64,000 bases of DNA, from assembly GCA_023435895.1 (NCBI GenBank), contig JAEZLH010000033.1, positions 224,814 to 288,813 of the forward strand, in the 5' to 3' direction. Of the stretch, positions 1 to 8,104 are shown piece after piece. Origin of the DNA: Bacillota bacterium. GTDB lineage: Bacteria > Bacillota > Clostridia > Lachnospirales > Lachnospiraceae. Every line of letters starts with the position of its first letter. Position 1 is the first letter of the stretch. A model generated the notes under the pieces. The model was not told the origin of the DNA. It ran no database searches and saw only the letters and a list, made by a program, of their open reading frames with translations. A program made the translations under genes and the position numbers.

Positions 1-127
1 AGGTATAACGAAAGGTCTTCACCGAAATAAGTCTCCATCCCTTTGAATGTAAGGAAGCCAAAAAATTCTGCTCCTCTTCAAAATCAGCGAGATTAAAATG
101 CTTTCTAATTACCTTTTTTTCGTTCAT
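1..127 (-). CDS. DUF2812 family protein, N-terminal part (runs off the left edge)
   Basis: A reading frame starts with ATG at 127 and stays open to the window edge, giving 42 residues. It begins MNEKKVIRKHF and contains FEEEQNFLASLHSKGWRL, the usual opening of DUF2812 proteins. It starts one base past the stop of the PadR gene, so the two are co-transcribed; PadR plus DUF2812 is a common Firmicute pair. DUF2812 proteins are usually membrane proteins of unknown role; the membrane part would lie outside this window. Confidence 0.8.
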   Translation of the reverse strand, partial: MNEKKVIRKHFNLADFEEEQNFLASLHSKGWRLISVKTFRYT

Positions 128-128
128 T

Positions 129-443
129 CTAACTTCCTCCCTTTATATTTTTGTACAGCCGTTCTATTCGCCTCAATTCAAGATTAAGTACTTCTATTCC
201 CAGCTCAGTAATCTTATAGTATTTACGTTTATCCTCTGATTTAGTGAAAAGTATAAGTCCATCCTTCTCCATTTTAGATAAGCTGGTATAGACCGTTCCC
301 GCTCCTAATATAATCTCCTCTTTCGTAAGTTCTTTTACATACTGCATAATGTTATATCCATGCATTTCAGTTTGCAAAGCGAACAATATATAAAAACTTG
401 TCTCTGTCATAGGAACATAAAATCGTTTAATTCGTTTATCCAT
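129..443 (-). CDS. PadR family transcriptional regulator
   Basis: A 104-residue winged-helix protein, the normal size for short PadR regulators. Residues about 10-90 carry the PadR pattern: an alpha helix, LTKEEIILGAGTVYTSLSKM as recognition helix region, then a wing with KRKYYKIT and a C-terminal dimer helix. GGAGG lies at 448-452, well spaced from ATG 443. It heads an operon with the DUF2812 gene and probably represses its own promoter, where two dyads sit at 456-498. The effector cannot be told from sequence. Confidence 0.9.
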   Translation of the reverse strand: MDKRIKRFYVPMTETSFYILFALQTEMHGYNIMQYVKELTKEEIILGAGTVYTSLSKMEKDGLILFTKSEDKRKYYKITELGIEVLNLELRRIERLYKNIKGGS

Positions 444-455
444 AATGCCTCCATA

Positions 456-507
456 TATATCGTACTTCGATATATTAAATATAGCGTAGTACGATATATA
501 TTGTCAA
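456..507 (-). promoter_or_regulatory. PadR operon promoter with two dyad operators
   Basis: On the minus strand a -35 TTGACA (502-507) and a -10 TATATT (478-483) are 18 bases apart. Two dyads of the same form overlap it: TATATCG-N5-CGATATA at 456-474 and TATAGCG-N5-CGATATA at 480-498, centres 24 bp apart. Their outer halves also form a perfect 12-bp inverted repeat (454-465 with 489-500). The layout, one operator between -35 and -10 and one near the transcription start, suits repression by the adjacent PadR protein (inference). Confidence 0.75.
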
Positions 508-536
508 TAAACGTTTGCATATCCGCTGTAATAAAA

Positions 537-578
537 AACTCAAACTTCGTAAAAGTAATCACTTACGAAGTTTGAGTT
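537..578 (-). terminator. Rho-independent terminator for the SDR gene
   Basis: A perfect 16-bp stem (537-552 with 563-578) with a 10-base loop. Read leftward it ends in a run of six T (531-536), so it terminates transcripts of the SDR gene ending at 678. Confidence 0.8.
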
Positions 579-677
579 ATAGACTAACATATAAAATTTT
601 TAGTATAACTGTTAACATTTTAGCACTATAAGATATTATATACTGAATATTTGTAATCACAGTTATATCAACCGAAT

Positions 678-1703
678 CTATTCATCAATCAATCCAAGTT
701 CTATCATACTTTTCGCTGTTGCTATAATAGCCTCTTCGGCAGACCTTGGCTGCCAGCCAAGCAAGCCTTTGGCTTTTGCATTACTGCAGGCAGTATTCTG
801 ACCAAGGAAGGTAGCCGGCATACGCAAATCCTTTTTAAAGAAAGCTAGAAACTTCACCATAAAGTTTGGTATTTCCTTCGTAGAAACCTTCTGAGCTTTA
901 CTTCCTAAGGCTTTTTGTAGTATCATTGCTTCTTCCTTATAGGTAAGATTTTCACTTGTTGTAGCGAGAAATCTTTCTCCAACCGCTTCCGGACGAGTCA
1001 TAGCTAATAAATGTAAATCCGCCACGTCTCGTACATCAACACAGTCAAAGCCAATTTTAAGTAGATATGGCATTTTACCCATTAGCATAGCACGAATAAT
1101 TTGATTGGAGTGCGAATAATCCTTTCCAAGTATTGGTCCCATCACCGCAACTGGATTAATTGCTGCAAGCTCTAGGTTCTCCTTCTTAGCGAGCTCCCAT
1201 GCAGCAAGTTCTGCCATGGTTTTTGAACGTTGATAGGCATCGATATTACTCGATAGGTTTGTCCAATCCTCCTCGGTAAAAAGTGCTGGATGATATTTAT
1301 GACCGGAAAGGATTGCCCCAGAAGCAGAAGTTAAAACCACACGTTTTACCCCTGCTGCCTTCGCCGCCATCATCACACGCAAGGTACCATCCACTGCCAT
1401 TTTCACCATTTCATTACCATCATCCGGTCGTGTTGCGGGGGTAGGTGATGCTACATGAATGACATAAGTTGCACCTGCCACAGCTTCCTTCCAGTTTTTA
1501 TCACTGGTCAAATCCGTCTGTATGAACTCAATACTGCTGATATCCCTAGCTCCTCCCTGAATCAGCATAGATTTCACTTCTTCCTCACGTGCCATAGTAC
1601 GAAGCGTTGTGCGAATTCGATATCCTTGGTTGATAAGTTTTATTATAATATGTACGGCTATAAAACCACTGCCGCCCGTTACTAATACCAATTCTTTTTC
1701 CAT
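678..1703 (-). CDS. NAD(P)-dependent extended SDR, dihydroflavonol-4-reductase-like aldehyde reductase
   Basis: A 341-residue extended short-chain dehydrogenase. The Rossmann motif TGGSGFIA spans residues 9-16, the active-site YxxxK is Y157-K161 (YQRSK), and LTSASGA near 125-130 supplies the catalytic serine. Length and INPVAVMGP near 185 match the bacterial aldehyde/dihydroflavonol reductase group, which reduce carbonyls with NADPH; the true substrate is unknown. GGAGGATATA lies before ATG 1703. It is divergent from a TetR gene at 1822 and is probably that regulator's target; a terminator follows at 537-578. Confidence 0.85.
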   Translation of the reverse strand: MEKELVLVTGGSGFIAVHIIIKLINQGYRIRTTLRTMAREEEVKSMLIQGGARDISSIEFIQTDLTSDKNWKEAVAGATYVIHVASPTPATRPDDGNEMVKMAVDGTLRVMMAAKAAGVKRVVLTSASGAILSGHKYHPALFTEEDWTNLSSNIDAYQRSKTMAELAAWELAKKENLELAAINPVAVMGPILGKDYSHSNQIIRAMLMGKMPYLLKIGFDCVDVRDVADLHLLAMTRPEAVGERFLATTSENLTYKEEAMILQKALGSKAQKVSTKEIPNFMVKFLAFFKKDLRMPATFLGQNTACSNAKAKGLLGWQPRSAEEAIIATAKSMIELGLIDE

Positions 1704-1786
1704 GATTATATCCTCCTTGAGCTAATGTTTCACTTGTAACCTCTGTTCCATTAGTATATACTAGCATTAGTTTAAAATCAACATCA

Positions 1787-1801
1787 CACAGATCATCTGT
1801 G
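1787..1801. promoter_or_regulatory. 15-bp palindrome, candidate TetR operator
   Basis: CACAGAT-C-ATCTGTG is a perfect palindrome in the 118-bp gap between the divergent SDR and TetR genes, 20 bp before the TetR ATG. Its position suits autoregulation. No second copy was found. Confidence 0.5.
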
Positions 1802-1821
1802 ACAAGAAGGGAAGTATTGTA

Positions 1822-2334
1822 ATGGCAGCTACAAAACATGCACAAAACATCAAAAACGATACAAAAGATTATATCACAACGGCAATGCTGCAACTGATAA
1901 CAAACGAGAAATTCACAGAGCTTACAATTTCAAAGGTTTGTAAACGTGCAGGTGTAAGCCGTATGGCTTTTTATCGTAATTTCGACGGACTTAAACAGAT
2001 TTTGTATGAATACTACCAGCCAAAGATTGCGGAAGTTTTTCAAGTCATTCGTCAAAGCACACAATTTTCTGATAAATATAATGTTCAATTAGAGTTTTTT
2101 AACGCATTTGGGAACGATTTACTTTTATCTGTTGAGCGTGGATATGAGCCAATTATTCAACAAATTTTTATAGAAGAAATAAAGAAATTCTACAGCACGG
2201 ATAGAGATGAATACCTAACAACATTTATGTCAGCCGGTGTATACGCAATCTGGCATAAATGGTTACTTGAGGGAAGACAAAAACCATTAAAGGAAATTAT
2301 GGACTTTTTAAAGCTATTTGAAACTATACACTAA
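1822..2334 (+). CDS. TetR/AcrR family transcriptional regulator
   Basis: 170 residues. The N-terminal helix-turn-helix (about 15-60) reads ISKVCKRAGVSRMAFYRNF, the standard TetR recognition pattern; the C-terminal part is a helical ligand domain ending in LLEGRQKPLKEIMDFLK, as in the TetR_C group found in Lachnospiraceae. The start has AAGGGA ten bases upstream. Divergent transcription from the SDR gene at 1703 implies local control of it. The ligand is unknown. Confidence 0.88.
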   Translation: MAATKHAQNIKNDTKDYITTAMLQLITNEKFTELTISKVCKRAGVSRMAFYRNFDGLKQILYEYYQPKIAEVFQVIRQSTQFSDKYNVQLEFFNAFGNDLLLSVERGYEPIIQQIFIEEIKKFYSTDRDEYLTTFMSAGVYAIWHKWLLEGRQKPLKEIMDFLKLFETIH

Positions 2335-2347
2335 TTCATCTTCAAAA

Positions 2348-2698
2348 TTACTTCCCATTTCCAAGTGCCTCTAATATTTTACTAACTCTTTTGTTTAAGT
2401 AATTCTCAACATAATCATGGTCCTCATCACCTACAACGGAAAATGTTGCACAATAGTTAGTATCAGGTCGACCGCTTATTCCCCCATGGTATTTTATGCC
2501 ATCTATCAAAACAACATAGTTGTCAGAATACACTGCAAATCCAATTAGTTCTATTTTGCTGGGATTTTCATGAAAACCAAGAAATTCACTATCTTTCCCT
2601 TGCTCTCTTAAACATCTTATTGTTCCGATAATCGGTTCTTCATCTGGATTATTAAAATATTTATCCGGTATGATAAATTTTACTTTGTTTATTGTCAT
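2348..2698 (-). CDS. Hypothetical protein, about 116 residues
   Basis: Not recognised. The frame opens at 2788, but the ribosome site GGAGGG at 2705-2710 fits ATG 2698 (or the adjacent ATG 2701), so the upstream 30 codons are probably untranslated. The protein starts MTINKVKFIIPDKYF, is soluble, rich in Asp/Glu/Tyr and has no signal peptide or clear motif; it ends KRVSKILEALGNGK. It is convergent with the TetR gene, with only 13 bp between the stops. It could be a small immunity-like or accessory protein, but nothing supports a specific role. Confidence 0.6.
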   Translation of the reverse strand: MTINKVKFIIPDKYFNNPDEEPIIGTIRCLREQGKDSEFLGFHENPSKIELIGFAVYSDNYVVLIDGIKYHGGISGRPDTNYCATFSVVGDEDHDYVENYLNKRVSKILEALGNGK

Positions 2699-2900
2699 CA
2701 TTAACCCTCCTATTTTACTCGTCATGGAAACCATTAATATGGAAATATTATACACTATATCGTAGATGAATATCAAGAACTTAGTCATATAGCGCCATTT
2801 TACTTATATTACATCGGCTGCGTTGGCTATATCCTGGTCAATAAGATCACTATATTGTATTAAATCAGCCTGTTTTTATTTATGCCTCTCTTGTGAGTGT

Positions 2901-3776
2901 TTACTCAAGGTAACCTCTTTGCCTCAATAAATCCTCTGTATCCTTCCATAGTTTAGACTGCATCACCCTATCGTTACCTGGGTGTATCGGGACAATTGGC
3001 TTGCCTGTACCGACTTCAAAATATCCTCCCGTTATACCCTTATATTGCGAAGCAGTGGCTAAACGAACGATTATTTCTGCTCCTCTTCGTGGGTCTCCTA
3101 TATGCAGGAAATGTAGTATTTTAGTAAGAACAGAAGCAAATCCCAACTCGCGACCAAGACCTGTAACATTAAATCCAGGATTAAGGGCATTCACAGTGAC
3201 TCCACTCCCTTCCAACTTTCGTGCCAACTCCCCTGTAAACATAATATCAAGGAGTTTCGTCTTCCCATAAATCTTAGATGATTCTTTGGCAGTAAAAGCT
3301 TCCTTATTTGTTAAGTCCTCCGGTAATTTTAATTCACCGTGGTTATGTGATGCTTCGGAGGCAACATTGACTATCCTTGCATTTTTACTCTCTTTTAGTG
3401 AATCCATTAATGTATGACTCAAAAGCCATGGAGCAAGATAATTTACTGCTATCATTTCAGGAAACTCTTCCTTTGTTATCCGCTGTTGAAATCCGTGTAG
3501 TCCTGCATTATTCACAAGTATATCAATTTGGGGATATGCTGCCCTTATTTCATGACCTACTCTACAAACATCTTTCATAAGAGATAAATCACCGAAAAAA
3601 AAGTCCATGTTCGCGCCGGGAACATTCTCTTTTATTATGTTTTTTGCTTCTTCTGCACGTTTTTCATTTCTAGCCGTCAATACCAGTTGCATTCCACGCT
3701 TCGCTAATTCAATTGCTGCCAATTGTCCTAGACCACTGGTAGCGCCGGTTATTACGGCAATTGATTGTGTCATCAT
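2901..3776 (-). CDS. Short-chain dehydrogenase/reductase, retinol-dehydrogenase-like
   Basis: From ATG 3776 the protein has 291 residues. ITGATSGLG is the NAD(P)-binding motif, NNAG follows near residue 90, VASEAS carries the catalytic Ser and YGKTK the catalytic Tyr/Lys. This is the classical SDR subgroup close to retinol dehydrogenases and WW-domain oxidoreductases; the substrate is not predictable. The frame opens at 3860, but AAGGAGGATT just upstream of 3776 fixes the start. The gene is divergent from MarR at 3942 with shared operators between, so MarR control is likely. Confidence 0.85.
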   Translation of the reverse strand: MMTQSIAVITGATSGLGQLAAIELAKRGMQLVLTARNEKRAEEAKNIIKENVPGANMDFFFGDLSLMKDVCRVGHEIRAAYPQIDILVNNAGLHGFQQRITKEEFPEMIAVNYLAPWLLSHTLMDSLKESKNARIVNVASEASHNHGELKLPEDLTNKEAFTAKESSKIYGKTKLLDIMFTGELARKLEGSGVTVNALNPGFNVTGLGRELGFASVLTKILHFLHIGDPRRGAEIIVRLATASQYKGITGGYFEVGTGKPIVPIHPGNDRVMQSKLWKDTEDLLRQRGYLE

Positions 3777-3869
3777 TATAATCCTCCTTAAACCTGATAT
3801 AGTATGATTCGTATTAGTCAAGGTATAAACACGTTCTCTTTCTAACCCTTGACGTTTCATAAAAATTCA

Positions 3870-3925
3870 AATATACTTGACATATGTCAATAATACTAAA
3901 TTGTTTGATATATGTCAAGTATATT
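3870..3925. promoter_or_regulatory. Promoter of the SDR gene with a pair of MarR-type operators
   Basis: TTGACATATGTCAA at 3877-3890 is a perfect 14-bp palindrome and TTGATATATGTCAA at 3905-3918 matches it with one change; centres are 28 bp apart. Their outer parts form a perfect 15-bp inverted repeat (3870-3884 with 3911-3925). On the minus strand TTGACA (3913-3918) and TATTAT (3890-3895) are spaced 17, giving a sigma-A promoter for the SDR covered by both sites. The adjacent MarR protein is the obvious ligand (inference). Confidence 0.75.
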
Positions 3926-3941
3926 ATATGGAGTGAAAATT

Positions 3942-4406
3942 ATGGAAGATAAAAAGCAAATTCAAGATACGAAACGAATTGAACTCGAGCTAACCCTAGG
4001 TGATGAGCTGAATGCCCTCATAAGTGCATCACATGCGCTTAATGTTAGAACCGCAGCTGTATTTGATTCAACCCTACAACCTGCCGCCTTCCTAATCGTT
4101 CGTTGGCTTCTTTCTTATGGTCCAGCTAATGCCACTGTATTGGCGGAATCTACTGCAATGGACAGGAGCTCTGTCAGCCGCCTTGTTACCCAACTGAAAC
4201 ACTTAGGTTATGTAAAAAGTGAAACCCACCCACAAGATCGCCGAGGAATAGTATTATCTTTGACTGAACTTGGCCGAGAAAAAGCTTCAACAGCCATCAA
4301 TGAGAAAGGGAAAGAATTTTATCAGCGTATTTCACAATGGGGAAACTCAGACCTTGAAGTATTTATTAATATGCTCCATTGTTTTAACAAACATGACCCC
4401 ATGTAG
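3942..4406 (+). CDS. MarR family transcriptional regulator
   Basis: 154 residues from ATG 3942, chosen because GGAGTG precedes it; an in-frame ATG at 3912 lies inside the operator dyad and lacks a ribosome site. The winged helix contains LAESTAMDRSSVSRLVTQLK (recognition helix) and the wing ETHPQDRRGIVLSLTELG with the MarR-typical D-R-R. Flanking helices form the dimer interface. It probably represses the divergent SDR gene and itself; the inducer is unknown. Confidence 0.9.
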   Translation: MEDKKQIQDTKRIELELTLGDELNALISASHALNVRTAAVFDSTLQPAAFLIVRWLLSYGPANATVLAESTAMDRSSVSRLVTQLKHLGYVKSETHPQDRRGIVLSLTELGREKASTAINEKGKEFYQRISQWGNSDLEVFINMLHCFNKHDPM

Positions 4407-4437
4407 TGTTCTACTGGTGGATGCTAATAAGGTAAAA

Positions 4438-4469
4438 AAATAAAGCCAACACAAAACTTGGCTTTATTT
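4438..4469. terminator. Bidirectional Rho-independent terminator
   Basis: A 12-bp perfect stem (4438-4449 with 4458-4469) with an 8-base loop, A-rich on one side and T-rich on the other, placed between the convergent MarR and GGDEF genes. Confidence 0.8.
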
Positions 4470-4480
4470 TTCTTATCCCT

Positions 4481-6469
4481 CTACGTATTCAACACACTTT
4501 CCACTCTGTTTCTACCATTCGCTTTTGCCTGATACAAGAGCATATCAGCTCGGTTAATGAAAGCATTCATTGCTTCCCCCTCATATTGAACCACTCCAAT
4601 CGAGATGCTCACCTTCAAAGATTCTATTCCATAATGATGCTTATAGACATTCTCCAATATGTTTTTTGCAATCCTAACGGCTTGCTCCAGAGTAATGTCT
4701 GAAAGTATTACAAGAAATTCTTCGCCACCATAACGACCAATACAATCTTCTGGCCTCACACAATGCTTTACCAATTGTGATACTTCCATAAGAACTTTAT
4801 CTCCAACCAAGTGTCCGTACTTATCATTGACCCTTTTAAAATAATCGATATCCATCATCATCAGACAGAGACTCTCTTTGCTAGCTGATATCTCTTTTAA
4901 TTTGTTCTCCAACACTTCATTAATATATTGATGATTGTATAGATTGGTTAGTCCGTCCTTGATTGATTTATTCATAAGATCCGTATTCATAAATACTAAA
5001 TCCTTATTTAATTTGTGTATGTATTCATTGTTTTGCTTCAGCTGTTCTTCGATTTTCTTCTGTTCCGTCATATCGATAATACAAGAAAGTGCAACTTCCA
5101 AATCATTATAGATAGATGGAATGATTGTGATCATTGCAGGAAAGCTTGAACCATCCTTTTTAATCATCTGAATCGCATTATTACTAATCTTCTCACCAAT
5201 CATGAATTTTTCTTTTAGTGATAACCAATCTTCTTTATTAACAAAGAACTCAAAAATATCAATTCCAATCAGCCCTGCTCCTCGTTCTCCAAAAAGTTCT
5301 TCTGCCTGTGAATTCAGATATACCAGCTGCCCAGTATTCTTGCTTACTAAAGCAATAGATACCGGGGCAATTTCAAGTATTTTTCGAAACATTAATTCGC
5401 TGTTTTGCAGCTTTATATTTGTAATTCGATGCCTTGTTATTTCATCAACTAAATTTCTAGTTACCCTGATATCTTCCCCTATAAACAATACCCCTCCCAG
5501 TATCTGTTTGCTTGTAAATAATGGAATGAGGGATATATCAAAGGGGATTGGCACACCACTCTTTGTATTTATCTCAATATTGCAAAACTTCATGCGTTCC
5601 TTTATGGTATCACAATGTAATATTACATCATTTATATCATCATGAAGTAAAATTTTATCAATATGTTTTCCGAGGATTTCATATTCTGTATAACCAAGTA
5701 ACTCAAACGACTGTTTATTTGCCTTCATAATAATACCTTGCGAATCTACTAATAAAGTAATTCCACTAAGTTCGTTAAACAATTCATTGGTAACAAGAGA
5801 GGAAGGTATGGACATAAATTGATATTTCATAATTGCATAATTTACACCAAAAAGCATAATCAAAGTAAAAATCTGCCCCATTCCAGGCAATGAAATAATA
5901 TTCAGTTGGGGCAAAATTTGCTGACTAATTAGATTTAATAAAAAGGGAATTATGCTAGTAATTGCTATAATAGAAGCCTGTTTCTTCTGTAACTTACTCT
6001 TTGCTTTTTTCCCCCAAACAACAATTAAGAAAATCCCAACCGCCAAATAGCTAAAATTATACAGAAAGTTTCCAACATAAAATACAGTTTCAATCCAAGG
6101 CTTCGTATGGATATCTGGTCCAAACAAAAATAGCGCCATATACAAAAAAACAATGGCAGGCGTCATAATAATCAATTTAATATACCAATATCTGATATGC
6201 TTATTTTCTATAAGAACAAGAACAAAATATAATACTAAGGCTTCAAAAGTACACCAGCCAAAAGCTGATACTTTATTCCAATAGGAATATTCATATACAT
6301 TCTTCGCCAAATATAGAAATCCATTCGCAAAAGACCAAATTGTCATACTTACCGTCAAAAGAAAAAATATCCTGCATAATTCCGACTTCCAATTGAAACG
6401 GATTGCTCGAAAGCCAACATGAAAATATAAAATAGATGCAATAAATGAAAGCACCGATAAATACAACAT
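4481..6469 (-). CDS. Membrane diguanylate cyclase with 7TM sensor, two PAS domains and GGDEF
   Basis: 662 residues. Residues 1 to about 215 form seven or eight hydrophobic segments in the pattern of the histidine-kinase N-terminal 7TM sensor module. Two PAS domains follow (about 225-335 and 355-475), then a coiled linker and a GGDEF domain. The active-site motif is GGEEF at 581-585, consistent with cyclic-di-GMP synthesis from two GTP. An RxxD inhibitory site (RPED, 572-575) lies five residues before it, so product feedback is expected. There is no EAL domain. AGGAGG lies 11 bases before ATG 6469. The signal sensed is unknown. Confidence 0.9.
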   Translation of the reverse strand: MLYLSVLSFIASILYFHVGFRAIRFNWKSELCRIFFLLTVSMTIWSFANGFLYLAKNVYEYSYWNKVSAFGWCTFEALVLYFVLVLIENKHIRYWYIKLIIMTPAIVFLYMALFLFGPDIHTKPWIETVFYVGNFLYNFSYLAVGIFLIVVWGKKAKSKLQKKQASIIAITSIIPFLLNLISQQILPQLNIISLPGMGQIFTLIMLFGVNYAIMKYQFMSIPSSLVTNELFNELSGITLLVDSQGIIMKANKQSFELLGYTEYEILGKHIDKILLHDDINDVILHCDTIKERMKFCNIEINTKSGVPIPFDISLIPLFTSKQILGGVLFIGEDIRVTRNLVDEITRHRITNIKLQNSELMFRKILEIAPVSIALVSKNTGQLVYLNSQAEELFGERGAGLIGIDIFEFFVNKEDWLSLKEKFMIGEKISNNAIQMIKKDGSSFPAMITIIPSIYNDLEVALSCIIDMTEQKKIEEQLKQNNEYIHKLNKDLVFMNTDLMNKSIKDGLTNLYNHQYINEVLENKLKEISASKESLCLMMMDIDYFKRVNDKYGHLVGDKVLMEVSQLVKHCVRPEDCIGRYGGEEFLVILSDITLEQAVRIAKNILENVYKHHYGIESLKVSISIGVVQYEGEAMNAFINRADMLLYQAKANGRNRVESVLNT

Positions 6470-6655
6470 AATAATGATGTCCTCCTAAATAAGTATAAGC
6501 CAATCATAACATAATAGTATAAATTGTCAATCTTTCTAATAATAGCACAAAATCACCCTTATTATTAAGTTTTCACTCTATGTTTGAGAGCTCTTTCACT
6601 ATCAGTTTCTTCATCTTATCGAGATTATTCCCATGCCTAGTACACCCGCAAAAAG

Positions 6656-6677
6656 GGAGCAGCTAAAAAGCTGCTCC
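6656..6677 (-). terminator. Hairpin, probable leftward terminator
   Basis: A 9-bp stem GGAGCAGCT/AGCTGCTCC with a 4-base loop. On the minus strand it is followed by CTTTTT, so it could end the membrane-protein transcript that stops at 6804. Confidence 0.55.
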
Positions 6678-6803
6678 ACCGTTGTCTTCAAGCCAAGTAC
6701 AATCATCTGTATTTGATTAAATTATCATTATCGTTGTAATCTCTCAAAATTATTCCGACACTTTATATGCATCCATGATAACGGTAGCTCGTTCGGGAAC
6801 CCC

Positions 6804-7487
6804 TTATACCGCTTTCCGTGTTACAACAACTTGTGTCAGTATAAAGAATATCATCGTACTAAAATTCAAACATACCGGTGCTATATATCCTCCAATTGGG
6901 TTAGGAAGTAGAAAAATGAACGGTAAAGTGAATGCCGCCACTGACAATGGGCTAAAGATTGCCATCCAACGAGGGAATTGTGTGTTCCCTTTGGCAACGA
7001 TAATGGTATAAATGATAGAACTTACTAATAGTTCAGCTGCCATAATGACCATTAGAATCATCCAGTAACGATCGTACTGCTGCATAAGCCCTTCAGTAAT
7101 TTGTGTTGCGTCAGGATTATGATGCAGTTTCCAACCACTCCCAATAAAAGCATAGGCCATATGAAAGGCAACGCCCATCAATATTGCATGAGCATATGTA
7201 ATAACTACTATCCAGGGAAGTATTTTACCGGAAGACTTTATTGCATAATAAACCGGAACCACACCCAAAGCCTGAAAAGGTAATATGATTACGCCCATGA
7301 ATGTACCTATTGTGATTCTAAGTGTTGAAATATCCCACATACTTTCTGTTCCTGTTTGCAGAAACTCATAAGCAGAGCTGGATTTTCCAATCAAAAAGAA
7401 ATCACTTATGATTGTAATCAGTATACCGATAATTCCCATAAACCCCAGTTTCATAACAAGTTTAAATTCTTTCGTATTTCGTCCCAT
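6804..7487 (-). CDS. Polytopic membrane protein, DUF6796-like
   Basis: 227 residues from ATG 7487; a GTG three codons upstream abuts the GGAGGG at 7497-7502 too closely to be used. About six transmembrane segments are visible, separated by short loops, one holding HHNPDATQITEGLMQQYDRY. I recall this pattern from DUF6796 proteins, a family without known function; this was not checked. It stands alone between the GGDEF gene and the Lrp/gdh pair. No transport or enzyme motif is visible. Confidence 0.6.
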   Translation of the reverse strand: MGRNTKEFKLVMKLGFMGIIGILITIISDFFLIGKSSSAYEFLQTGTESMWDISTLRITIGTFMGVIILPFQALGVVPVYYAIKSSGKILPWIVVITYAHAILMGVAFHMAYAFIGSGWKLHHNPDATQITEGLMQQYDRYWMILMVIMAAELLVSSIIYTIIVAKGNTQFPRWMAIFSPLSVAAFTLPFIFLLPNPIGGYIAPVCLNFSTMIFFILTQVVVTRKAV

Positions 7488-7624
7488 AAAATCCACCCTC
7501 CATACATTTTATATCCATCAATTCGCTCCAGTTTCAGTTTACTCTCACTGAAGTGAAAGACAAATCAATATCTTCCTGTGCCTCCTTAAACATATCTATG
7601 ATTTTAAATTTCATCCCAAAGCAT

Positions 7625-8089
7625 TTACTTCCAAAAGGTTTCTCTGTGGTTGGTGGAGGTTGAGAACACAATCAAGGTATTGGTTTTACCAAAACGCTGA
7701 ATTTCATTAATAAATTGATCCAGCTCCATTGTTGTTTTGTATATTACTTTAATTAACATTGTATACTCACCTGTCACACAATCACATTCCAGAACATGCA
7801 TATTGCTTTCCATATAAGGATAAAACTCATTTTTTTGGACTGGATTCACTTGAATTTGAATATAGGCTTTAATATAATACCCCATCTTGATTGGATCAAC
7901 GGATACATGATAACCGGTAATAATCCCTCTTTGCTCTAATCGCTCTACCCTAGCTGACACCGCTGTCGAAGACAAAAACACCTTCTTTGCAATATCTCTC
8001 ATAGAATATCTGGAATTGTCCCCCAACATCTCCAGTATTTTGTAGTCAATTGCATCCATCTCATAAGTGGTATCATTCTGTTGATCCAA
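7625..8089 (-). CDS. Lrp/AsnC family transcriptional regulator
   Basis: 154 residues. Residues about 11-60 hold the AsnC helix-turn-helix (DYKILEMLGDNSRYSMRDIA then VFLSSTAVSARVERLEQRGI); residues about 75-145 form the RAM effector domain with VTGEYTMLIKV. The start is TTG 8089, preceded at good spacing by AGGAGG at 8098-8103; no ATG in frame competes. It follows the glutamate dehydrogenase gene by 15 bp, so it is co-transcribed with it and probably tunes it in response to an amino acid. Confidence 0.9.
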   Translation of the reverse strand: MDQQNDTTYEMDAIDYKILEMLGDNSRYSMRDIAKKVFLSSTAVSARVERLEQRGIITGYHVSVDPIKMGYYIKAYIQIQVNPVQKNEFYPYMESNMHVLECDCVTGEYTMLIKVIYKTTMELDQFINEIQRFGKTNTLIVFSTSTNHRETFWK

Positions 8090-8104
8090 TTCATATTACC
8101 TCCT

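Noticed and set aside
3777..3860. Longer N-terminus for the SDR at 2901
   Set aside because: AAGGAGG directly before 3776 and the normal SDR N-terminus there favour the shorter form.
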